A DNA stretch of 64,000 nucleotides from Fidelibacterota bacterium UBA7301 (GTDB taxonomy: Bacteria; Fidelibacterota; Marinisomatia; Marinisomatales; TCS55): NCBI GenBank assembly GCA_002471845.1, contig DKQT01000018.1:62001-126000 (forward strand), given 5' to 3'. A program made the translations under genes and the position numbers. The notes under the pieces are model-generated. The model was not told the origin of the DNA. It worked only from the letters and a program-made list of their open reading frames with translations, and searched no databases. Of this stretch, positions 17,338-25,033 are shown one piece after another. Numbering within the stretch: position 1 is the stretch's first letter; each line of letters opens with the position of its first letter.

Positions 17338-18951
17338 ATGATTCGTCGTACCATTACAGCCATATTATTAGTAGGACTTGCTCTCGGCCAACCTGAACTA
17401 AGATTCCACCCCTTTGACTGGGTACAATACCGTCAGACTGGCAAAGTGAATTCAATTTCTTTCGGAGACCGTTACGCTTACATCGGTACGCAATCCGGCG
17501 GTGTACTGCGTTTTAACAGGTATTCAGAAAGATTTGAAGCACCCATCACCCGCGCCCAGGGATTACGAAGCAATACAATCACAGCTGTTCACCGGTCTTC
17601 AAATGGTATATTGTGGGCCGCATCTCCACTGGGGGTTGAATTCAGTTTTACTGAAGAAGGTGACTGGCGTTTTATAGATCGGTATCAATTAAATCTTCCT
17701 TTGGGTATTTTTGTGGAAAGAATCGGTGAATCAGATAACAATGTTTGGCTGGATACCCCGGGATTGATCTATAAACTGGACGCTATAACCGGAATTGTTG
17801 TGGGTATAATGCCTAATCCGGATGAAGCAGTTACATGGAGTTCGGGACTAATTCGCTTTCGTCAAGATCTTTCTGATTTATTCATTGATTATTCTTTCAT
17901 GGACGGCTGGATGACGGACCTCCAATCATTGATTCATCCAGATGGTCGTCAAATGAATGTTACAACGTTAATAAAAAATAATTTTAATGAAGTTTGGATC
18001 GGTACAGAGGACGGTACATTTTTCCGGGGTGACAATACGATGAAAACGTTTACCCCTTTCCGATTCAGCCTGGCGGGGAATGATATCCAAGCCATCCGTG
18101 GTAATGATTCATTCTGGCTGGGGGGACGGCTGGGGCATTACCAATCGGGAATTTCTTATTTTGATATTGATCGGCATATTGCTGATGAATATTTATTCAG
18201 TGAAGTGATTAATATGGATCAAACATCTATTTTTTCAATTATTGAATTGAAAAAGGAAGTTTGGTTTGGCAGCGAGGATGCACTCCTGGTGTATGAGAAA
18301 AAAAAGGACTTATGGAGAACTTATGGCTTGCAAATCGGGGGAAGAAAGAGTTGGGCTAATACAATGCTGAAAGTTGAAGACCATGTTTGGATTGGGAGTC
18401 CCAACGGTATTTCAATCTTGAAAATAGACGATAAAAAGCCTATCAATTCAAAGGTAGAGAAATACTTCAGAAATATTTTTATTTATGATTTAGCCTTAGC
18501 CCAAAACCAGGTGTGGATCGGAACGGAAACGGGTTTATTCTTATATGACATTGAGAAAGATATAATCAGGAATTATCGTCAATACGGATATGAAAACAAG
18601 GATGTTATTTTCCCGATCAGGATTACTGAGTTTACCGCTTTTACCGAGGATAGTAATCAAATTCTGGCTGCCAACCGTACTGGCGTTCTTGCATTTAATT
18701 TTCGAGAAAGGGAATGGTCTAATGCTGTAAATCCATCTATTTTTGGTGGATTGGAAATCAGAGCAATGGCCTTGAAAAAAAATACAGTATTTATTGCGAC
18801 GGAAAATGGAATCATCCAATATGATATGAAAAAAAACCTGGCTGATATGTTTAATTATTCATTTATTGGTCAGGTGAACGACATGTATATTAAGGGTAGA
18901 AGATTATGGCTGGGAACATCCGAAGGACTGATCTCGTACCGTTACAAGTGA
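17338..18951 (+). CDS. Secreted beta-propeller protein with Reg_prop-type repeats
   Basis: The 537-residue protein begins with a signal peptide (MIRRTITAILLVGLALG). It then carries repeated blades with the two-component-regulator propeller signature, such as NEVWIGTEDGTFF, HVWIGSPNGISIL, QVWIGTETGLFLYD and the terminal RLWLGTSEGLISY. No kinase or other catalytic domain follows, so only the propeller is made; it is presumably periplasmic or surface-exposed and binds ligands or partners. The stop overlaps the GWxTD gene start by GTGA. Function unknown. Confidence 0.72.
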   Translation: MIRRTITAILLVGLALGQPELRFHPFDWVQYRQTGKVNSISFGDRYAYIGTQSGGVLRFNRYSERFEAPITRAQGLRSNTITAVHRSSNGILWAASPLGVEFSFTEEGDWRFIDRYQLNLPLGIFVERIGESDNNVWLDTPGLIYKLDAITGIVVGIMPNPDEAVTWSSGLIRFRQDLSDLFIDYSFMDGWMTDLQSLIHPDGRQMNVTTLIKNNFNEVWIGTEDGTFFRGDNTMKTFTPFRFSLAGNDIQAIRGNDSFWLGGRLGHYQSGISYFDIDRHIADEYLFSEVINMDQTSIFSIIELKKEVWFGSEDALLVYEKKKDLWRTYGLQIGGRKSWANTMLKVEDHVWIGSPNGISILKIDDKKPINSKVEKYFRNIFIYDLALAQNQVWIGTETGLFLYDIEKDIIRNYRQYGYENKDVIFPIRITEFTAFTEDSNQILAANRTGVLAFNFREREWSNAVNPSIFGGLEIRAMALKKNTVFIATENGIIQYDMKKNLADMFNYSFIGQVNDMYIKGRRLWLGTSEGLISYRYK

Positions 18952-20213
18952 AGCAAAATATTAAAAAATTAATTGTAGTCGGAATAGCTTTGTGCAATTT
19001 TTTACCGGCACAGATAAATCCGAACAATCGCCGTGGAGAGGAAATTATACGGCAATATGGATTTTCCATATACAGTGTAGCGGACGAAAATTCAGATTCA
19101 ATCCGAGTTTTATCCTATGTTTCTGTACCCAACCACGTTTTACAGTTCATTAAATCAAAAGATAGGTTTGCTGCGGAATATGAAGCCACAATTACCCTCA
19201 AAAGAAAAAAGGGAAATCAAATAGGGCGCCGGAATTGGTCTAATACTTTAAAAACAAATGATTATATAGAATCCACTTCCAAAAAAATTATCACGATTCA
19301 CCACCATGAATTTAAAGTTTTGCCCGGAGATTATATTATATCGGCCGAGGTGCTTGATAAAGATTCCAATGATAGTGGGGTGCAGACAAAGGAATTAAAA
19401 TATTCAAAGCATAGGGGAGGTTTGGCTTTATATACACCATTTTTAGTTGATTATCTTTCCGGGGACTGGGGGTTGGAAGAAAATGAAATTCCCATGTTTC
19501 AAAATGTAATGGGAGAAAAGATCACCAGGGCTACTGTTTTTGTTTCGGGGAAAATAAAACCCGGTCCCTACATTTTGGATGTTACCGTGTCTAATTCCAA
19601 GAAAAAGGAATTATGGAAAAAAGAATTTCAATCCGAAGGGGAGAATAATTATTTCCACCAGCGGATTATCATCCCGGATGACGTCGCTAAACAGGGATTA
19701 AGAAAAAAAATTGATATTGTTTTAAAACAAGGGAATGATAAGGAAACTGAATCGGTGATTTTATCCTTGAGCAGGGTGGGAATTTCCCACTCCATAACCA
19801 ATATCGCCCAGGCAGTTGAAAATATGCGGTACATCCTTCATGACGATGAATGGAAAAAATTAAGTAAAGCTAAAGATACAGATAAAGAAGTCCTTTTCTT
19901 GGAATACTGGGAGGGACGGGATCCAACGCCGGGTACACCGGATAACGAGATAATGGATGAATATTTTTCAAGGGTGAACTATTCCAACGGCAATTTTAAA
20001 TCATATATGCCCGGATGGAAAACAGATATGGGTATGATATATATTTTGTTTGGGCCGCCTGATGATTTAGAAGTTTATAATGATCCTATGAGCCGATTGT
20101 ATTCCCAACGCTGGCATTATTATCGGATAAATAAATATTTTGATTTTATTGATGAAAATGGATTTGGTGATTACCGCTTGTCCACACCTTTTTTCAGAGG
20201 GCGAACCTGGTGA
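18948..20213 (+). CDS. GWxTD domain-containing exported protein
   Basis: The 421-residue product has a signal peptide (KKLIVVGIALCNFLPAQ) and a C-terminal GWxTD domain (ending MPGWKTDMGMIYILFGPPDDLE near residues 355-376). This family is widespread in FCB/Acidobacteria-type genomes, and its function is unknown. The frame is open back to 18906, but the GTG at 18948 forms a GTGA overlap with the preceding stop and places the signal peptide at the N-terminus, so I prefer it. The next gene begins with another GTGA overlap, suggesting tight translational coupling of the three genes. Confidence 0.82.
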   Translation: MKQNIKKLIVVGIALCNFLPAQINPNNRRGEEIIRQYGFSIYSVADENSDSIRVLSYVSVPNHVLQFIKSKDRFAAEYEATITLKRKKGNQIGRRNWSNTLKTNDYIESTSKKIITIHHHEFKVLPGDYIISAEVLDKDSNDSGVQTKELKYSKHRGGLALYTPFLVDYLSGDWGLEENEIPMFQNVMGEKITRATVFVSGKIKPGPYILDVTVSNSKKKELWKKEFQSEGENNYFHQRIIIPDDVAKQGLRKKIDIVLKQGNDKETESVILSLSRVGISHSITNIAQAVENMRYILHDDEWKKLSKAKDTDKEVLFLEYWEGRDPTPGTPDNEIMDEYFSRVNYSNGNFKSYMPGWKTDMGMIYILFGPPDDLEVYNDPMSRLYSQRWHYYRINKYFDFIDENGFGDYRLSTPFFRGRTW

Positions 20214-21253
20214 AAATTCTTCTCATTCCCGGTGATGGTGTCGGGAGTGAATTAGCGGCCGAAGTCCATAAACTCATTTCCACCATTCAATCCGTTTTCA
20301 ATATCAAGATTTCAACCCAGACCCTTGATATCGGTGAAACCCATTTTCAAGAAACCAATATTCTTATACCTAAAGTAATGGATCAAATGGGAAGTGAGGC
20401 AGATTCAATTTGGCTGGGGCCGATCACCAATCAATCTAAACTTAAAGCATACAATAGAAATAAGATAGTCCAGGAAATCTGCTCTAATCAGGGATTTGAA
20501 TTTTATTACCGGCATTTTAGGCCCTTGGCATCTCTTCAAGAAATCCAATCTGATAATCTCATTGACGTATTGCTGATTGAAAATAATTTTTATTCACACA
20601 CTGTGGCCAGTGAACTACCGGCTAGTTTTGTCAGTGAAAAAAAGCTGGACGTAATGACGACCTACTATTCCCAAAATCATTTAGAATCTATATTTGCCGA
20701 AGCAGAACGGTTACTTAAGGAGGGCGTCCGTCATAAATTGCAAATTGTTTTACCGGACGAACTCCGGCAGAGAGAGAGTCCATGGGTTTTACCGGCTAGT
20801 CAATTGGCTGATTTGGGATATAATGTTCAGTGGTCTTCCGTCGATCAATTTTTTTATCACCTGCTGCGAACCCCGGATCAATATGATTTAGTGTTGACTG
20901 TATCTCCTTTTGGTAGAATATTTTCAAAATTGGTATCCGCCATTGAAGGTGGATTGGGCAACGCATACGAGTATCATCGTTCAACAGATAATAAATCAAT
21001 GTTTCATATACTCCATCCATCCAGCCGGCGGTTTGTGGGCCGGGATGCAAGTAATCCTATTGGAGCGATCCTTTCTATTGCGGAATTCATGAATGGACAA
21101 AAAAAGCCAACTATTAGTAAAGCAATTCGTGTTACCGTTGAAGAAGCCATAAATGCAGGATGGGTTACTCGTGATTTGGGCGGGAGTATGGGTACAATTG
21201 AAATGGGTGATTTCATTTGTTCCAAATTATCAGAAAATATTGCAATATCCTGA
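20210..21253 (+). CDS. Isocitrate/isopropylmalate dehydrogenase-family protein, probably catalytically altered
   Basis: The 347-residue protein shows the family's overall layout: IPGDGVGSEL at the N-terminus, then a core matching the region of VDKANVL, and SNPIGAILSIAEFM near residue 281-294. However, the metal-binding motif GDILSD of LeuB/ICD reads FGRIFSK here (R236 and K240 replace the two Asp), and the catalytic Lys region reads LPDELRQ with a Glu in place of the Lys. The HGSAPD loop is also altered to HPSSRRF. These changes predict loss of normal dehydrogenase activity. It starts with GTG overlapping the GWxTD stop. It is distinct from the intact icd at 57518. Confidence 0.75.
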   Translation: MKILLIPGDGVGSELAAEVHKLISTIQSVFNIKISTQTLDIGETHFQETNILIPKVMDQMGSEADSIWLGPITNQSKLKAYNRNKIVQEICSNQGFEFYYRHFRPLASLQEIQSDNLIDVLLIENNFYSHTVASELPASFVSEKKLDVMTTYYSQNHLESIFAEAERLLKEGVRHKLQIVLPDELRQRESPWVLPASQLADLGYNVQWSSVDQFFYHLLRTPDQYDLVLTVSPFGRIFSKLVSAIEGGLGNAYEYHRSTDNKSMFHILHPSSRRFVGRDASNPIGAILSIAEFMNGQKKPTISKAIRVTVEEAINAGWVTRDLGGSMGTIEMGDFICSKLSENIAIS

Positions 21254-21317
21254 TCTACAATAGATTTCGACGATAGCCTTGGTGTAACTTTTATTTCATT
21301 TTTAGAATGATCCAACC

Positions 21318-22106
21318 ATGATTGAACGATTTTCCTACAGCAGTCTCGAAACATATAAAAAATGTCCGGCCCAATTTCGCTTTCGGTATATAGATAAAAT
21401 AGCTAAAACCGATGAGGGTATTGAAGCATTTATGGGCAAAAGGGTACACGAAGCACTGGAATTTTTATACAACGAGGTCATGTCCGGTAGGTTAATTTTC
21501 CTGGATGGGGTCATAGAAAAATACTATGAGTCGTGGGAACAGCATTGGCATGGTAGGATCGCCATCGTGCGGAAGAAAAATAAACCCAAATTTTATTTTG
21601 AGTTGGGGGGACGCTGTATTGCAGCCTATTATCGAACATATAGCCCTTTTACTCAGCCGGCGATTGGTACTGAAGTTGAATATATTTTTTCTGTGGACGG
21701 TTCTGCGGATTATATGATGAAAGGTATAATGGATCGCCTTGACCATGATGGTAATGGAAATTTTGATATTCATGATTACAAGAGTGGTAAAAGGATGATG
21801 AACCAATATAATGCAGATCGGGATGGCCAATTGGCACTGTATCAAATTGCACTTCAAAATCATCGGGACGATGTGCAGACTGTAAAACTTGTTTGGCACT
21901 TTCTACAGCATAATCAGAAAGTTGAATCTTTCAGGAGTGAAACTCAACTCAATCAATTGAAAAATCAGACTAAATCACGAATTGATGAAATCCGCAGCCA
22001 TATTCAAAATGGAGGTGCTTTTAAACCGAAAGAAAGTATTCTTTGCAATTGGTGCTACTATTGGGAAGAATGTTCCATAAAAGAAGGGTCCAACCCCTAT
22101 GTTTAA
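21318..22106 (+). CDS. PD-(D/E)XK nuclease with probable [4Fe-4S] cluster (RecB/Cas4/AddB-like)
   Basis: The 262-residue protein has the RecB-type core: a leading FSYSSLETYKKCPAQFRFRY, a conserved FMGKRVHEALEFLYN helix, then the catalytic FDIHDYKSGKR (D-x-K) and a downstream Gln in QLALYQ. One Cys near the N-terminus (C16) plus a C-terminal CNWCYYWEEC (C-x2-C-x5-C) make the four-cysteine pattern that binds a 4Fe-4S cluster in Cas4 and AddB. There are no cas genes or CRISPR repeats in the window, so it is a stand-alone DNA-repair exonuclease candidate. RNase HI follows by 6 bp. Confidence 0.82.
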   Translation: MIERFSYSSLETYKKCPAQFRFRYIDKIAKTDEGIEAFMGKRVHEALEFLYNEVMSGRLIFLDGVIEKYYESWEQHWHGRIAIVRKKNKPKFYFELGGRCIAAYYRTYSPFTQPAIGTEVEYIFSVDGSADYMMKGIMDRLDHDGNGNFDIHDYKSGKRMMNQYNADRDGQLALYQIALQNHRDDVQTVKLVWHFLQHNQKVESFRSETQLNQLKNQTKSRIDEIRSHIQNGGAFKPKESILCNWCYYWEECSIKEGSNPYV

Positions 22107-22112
22107 GATAAT

Positions 22113-22622
22113 ATGAAATTAAACCAGCAAGAAGTTAAAGCATTGAAAGAACTCCTTTCTGATCCCCAAAACCGGGCGGATGAAACAATGGAGCAATTAT
22201 ACCAAAAAATGGCATCAAACAGTGAAGTCAGTTTATTTATAGATGGGGCGGCTGATTTGAATTCAAAGACAGCCGGAATTGGCGGTGTAATCCTGAAAGA
22301 TGGTGAAGAAGTTTATTCTTTTTCAGAATACCTTCATGATGCTACCAATAATGAAGCTGAATATACCGCCCTTATTATGGGTTTAAAGTTATTGATTGAC
22401 ATAAACATGCTAAACGTCAAAATATATTCAGATAGCGAATTGGTCGTTAAGCAAATAAACAATGAGTATAAAGTAAAAAATCCCCGAATGCAAAAATTAC
22501 ATCAACAGGCTATGGCTCATTTTCGTCAATTGGATAGTTGGACTTTTAGTCATGTGAAACGGGATGAAAATGCAGCTGCAGATCGTTTGGCAAAGGCGGG
22601 CCGGTTGAAAAAGGAAAAATAA
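22113..22622 (+). CDS. rnhA: RNase HI-type ribonuclease
   Basis: A 169-residue protein in which a short helical N-terminal extension (about residues 1-35) precedes the RNase H fold. The catalytic acids are visible as SLFIDGAAD (D), NNEAEYTALIMGL (E), IYSDSELVVKQI (D), and AADRLAKAG (D). It would remove RNA from RNA-DNA hybrids. The sequence resembles the RNase HI-like YpdQ/YpeP group more than E. coli RnhA, so the symbol follows domain identity only. It is cotranscribed with the upstream nuclease. Confidence 0.8.
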   Translation: MKLNQQEVKALKELLSDPQNRADETMEQLYQKMASNSEVSLFIDGAADLNSKTAGIGGVILKDGEEVYSFSEYLHDATNNEAEYTALIMGLKLLIDINMLNVKIYSDSELVVKQINNEYKVKNPRMQKLHQQAMAHFRQLDSWTFSHVKRDENAAADRLAKAGRLKKEK

Positions 22623-22623
22623 A

Positions 22624-22678
22624 TGCAAATCTTCTTTTTAATTGATGAATCCAAAGGGTGATTTAAATTAGATTTGCA
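22624..22678. promoter_or_regulatory. Wide inverted repeat upstream of mreB
   Basis: TGCAAATCT at 22624-22632 is repeated as AGATTTGCA at 22670-22678, a perfect 9-bp inverted repeat with a 37-bp spacer, in the 95-bp gap between rnhA and mreB. The wide spacing favours two operator half-sites or a long-loop hairpin over a terminator. Role inferred from position only. Confidence 0.35.
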
Positions 22679-22717
22679 GGCATTAATCCGAGCATAAATT
22701 TTTGAAAAGCAACTACA

Positions 22718-23746
22718 GTGGGTCTATTAAAGTCCTATACTAATCCCCTCAATTGGATATCAGGTGATATCGCCATTGATTTAGGTACGGCCAATACCCT
22801 TGTCTATATCAAAGGTAAGGGCGTCATGATCAATGAACCATCCATCGTCGCCATTTCTGTCCATGATGATAAAATTATTGCCGTTGGATACGAGGCCAAA
22901 GCCATGGTGGGTAGGACCCATAGAGAAATTGAAACGATTCGACCCTTGCGGGACGGGGTCATTGCGGATTTCACTATGACCGACGGATTACTCCAGGGAT
23001 TTATTAATAAAATCAATATGAACCGTTTAGCCCGTCCCCGTATGGTAATTTGTGTGCCTTCCGGTGTGACAGAAGTAGAACGGCGGGCGGTACGGGATTC
23101 GGGTGAAAGAGCCAATGCCCGGGAAGTTTTTTTGATTGAAGAACCGGTAGCGGCGGCCATCGGAATGGGACTTGACATTTCGAAACCGATTGGAAATATC
23201 ATCGTGGATGTCGGCGGCGGCACGACGGAAATCGCAGTTATTGCCCTCAATGGTGTGGTCACTAAGGAAACCATCCGTGTGGCGGGAGATGAAATGGATG
23301 AAGCCATTATCCAGTGGTTTCGCAATGAACATAAGTTGGAGATTGGTTCATCTACCGCAGAATCAATTAAGAAATCAGTCGGATCAGCCATGCGGGTCAA
23401 AAGCGAAATGATTGGTGTAAAAGGTCGTGACCTTGTTTCAGGAATTCCGAAGACAATTGAAGTCTCCTCGGATGAAATCCGTCAGGCATTAAAAGATCCC
23501 ATCAATGCCATTGTTGAGGCTGTTAAGCGCGCCTTGGAACAAACACCTCCTGAACTTTCGGCAGATATAATTGACAGGGGGATCATAATGACAGGCGGCG
23601 GAAGTATGCTGCAAGGAATTGATCAATTGATCCGTGAAAGAACCAATGTGCCTGTCAATATTGCCGAAGAACCCCTTTTATCCGTGGTCAAAGGAACGGG
23701 AAAAGTACTCGAAAATATTAAAAAATATGAGTCTGTCCTGATTTAA
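22718..23746 (+). CDS. mreB: Rod-shape determining protein MreB
   Basis: The 342-residue actin homologue organises peptidoglycan synthesis under the inner membrane. It has the phosphate-1 motif AIDLGTANTLVY, the connecting VPSGVTEVERRAVRDS, the phosphate-2 motif IIVDVGGGTTEIAVI, and the adenosine motif IIMTGGGSMLQGID. The start is GTG 22718 (MGLLKSY...). It heads a five-gene operon of shape genes that ends with rodA, and no independent promoter gap is seen until 28009. Confidence 0.97.
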   Translation: MGLLKSYTNPLNWISGDIAIDLGTANTLVYIKGKGVMINEPSIVAISVHDDKIIAVGYEAKAMVGRTHREIETIRPLRDGVIADFTMTDGLLQGFINKINMNRLARPRMVICVPSGVTEVERRAVRDSGERANAREVFLIEEPVAAAIGMGLDISKPIGNIIVDVGGGTTEIAVIALNGVVTKETIRVAGDEMDEAIIQWFRNEHKLEIGSSTAESIKKSVGSAMRVKSEMIGVKGRDLVSGIPKTIEVSSDEIRQALKDPINAIVEAVKRALEQTPPELSADIIDRGIIMTGGGSMLQGIDQLIRERTNVPVNIAEEPLLSVVKGTGKVLENIKKYESVLI

Positions 23747-23754
23747 TCCATTGA

Positions 23755-24555
23755 ATGCGGAATTTCTACCTATCTCTTCTACGATATAAAGACCATTTAA
23801 TTTTTCTGATAGCGGTAACGCTGTCTCTAACAATACTCCTTAAAAATGATTCTCCGGATATTTTAATCATCCGTGGGAAATTCAGCGATTATTTTTCCTT
23901 TATTTCCTCTCCATTTGCTTGGGTAAAAAGTATGGCTCAACTCCAGGAAGAGACCCAGCTTCTCCGTGAAAAGAATATCCAATTAACCATGGAATTGGAA
24001 GCAATGTTAAGGGCACAGGAGGAAAATAATGGATTACGGGATTTGATAAAATTTAAACGGGAGAGCCAATTAAAATTATTGGCTGCGAAAGTTGTGAATA
24101 TGGGCGCTTCATCAAATTTATCTTCAATTACCTTAGATATTGGTTCGAATCACGGGGTCAAGGAGAATCAGCCTGTGTTGGTGCCGGAAGGCGTCATTGG
24201 CAAAACAGTTGTCGTGGGTGAGAAGTCCACCGTTGTTCAAATCATCAATGATGTGAACTACAGGCTATCAGTAAGAATTCTACCTTCTGGCAATGCCGGT
24301 ATCCTACAATTCATTTCCAATGATGTTTGCGAAGTCAGGGAATTGCAAAAGCATGCCGAAATATCTATTGGCGATAAAGTTGTTACTTCAGGATTCAGTC
24401 AAATTTACCCTAATAACCTCCCCGTCGGTGAAGTAGTTGAAGTGATAGATGAACGCGGCAGTTTTCAAAAAGTGGCCAAAGTGCGGATCAAACCCAAGTT
24501 GGGCGCTTTATTAAATGTGTTTATTGTTGTCGAGGAAATCAATGAAGTGGATTAA
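23755..24555 (+). CDS. mreC: Rod-shape determining protein MreC
   Basis: The 266-residue protein has a short cytoplasmic N-terminus, a membrane helix at about residues 10-30 (HLIFLIAVTLSLTILL), a coiled coil at about 60-95 (QLQEETQLLREKNIQLTMELEAM), and a beta-rich periplasmic domain with LDIGSNHGVKENQPVLVPEGVIGK. It bridges MreB to PBP2/RodA. It starts 8 bp after mreB and overlaps mreD by 14 bp. Confidence 0.93.
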   Translation: MRNFYLSLLRYKDHLIFLIAVTLSLTILLKNDSPDILIIRGKFSDYFSFISSPFAWVKSMAQLQEETQLLREKNIQLTMELEAMLRAQEENNGLRDLIKFKRESQLKLLAAKVVNMGASSNLSSITLDIGSNHGVKENQPVLVPEGVIGKTVVVGEKSTVVQIINDVNYRLSVRILPSGNAGILQFISNDVCEVRELQKHAEISIGDKVVTSGFSQIYPNNLPVGEVVEVIDERGSFQKVAKVRIKPKLGALLNVFIVVEEINEVD

Positions 24556-25033
24556 TGTGTTATTACCCGCTATTGGTGTATTCCTGGCCCAATTTTTTTT
24601 GGTGGATTTCTTGTCACTGAATATGATACGCCCAGATTTTCTTGTGGTTTATGTTTTTTATATCAGCCTCGTTTTTGGAAAAACACCCGGTGTGGTTACT
24701 GGATTTATACTTGGTCTTTTATCCGATTTATCAGGAGTAGGATCTTTTTTCGGATTAGCGCCATTGACCCTATCTGTAACGGCATATTTCTCCGGTTATT
24801 TAACTGGGAAGTATGAACGGTTATTGCCCTATGTATTTCATGGGGCGTGGATATTGATCGTCGCATTTCATTTTCTGATAATTTCTTTTGTTCGTTTTCA
24901 AACGGTATTTGTCTCAAATCCAATCGAATTCTGGATAAAATGGTTGTTCTCTTTTTCTTATACAATGATGTTTTTCCTGGTCACCCAATTCTTTTATCCT
25001 GTTAGGGAAGCATCCCGTGCTGAAATCACCTAA
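24542..25033 (+). CDS. mreD: Rod-shape determining protein MreD
   Basis: The 163-residue integral membrane protein is almost entirely hydrophobic, with about five to six helices, including the typical opening LPAIGVFLAQFFLVDF and MIRPDFLVVYVFYISLVFG. It belongs to the MreD family by position and hydropathy. The ATG at 24542 inside the mreC end is preferred over an upstream start at 24515. It lies between mreC and the PBP2 gene and overlaps both. Confidence 0.88.
   Translation: MKWINVLLPAIGVFLAQFFLVDFLSLNMIRPDFLVVYVFYISLVFGKTPGVVTGFILGLLSDLSGVGSFFGLAPLTLSVTAYFSGYLTGKYERLLPYVFHGAWILIVAFHFLIISFVRFQTVFVSNPIEFWIKWLFSFSYTMMFFLVTQFFYPVREASRAEIT

Noticed and set aside
22804..23400. 198-codon open frame on the minus strand inside mreB
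   Set aside because: Antisense shadow of a strongly conserved gene. Its translation is Ser/Thr/Pro-rich with no motif.
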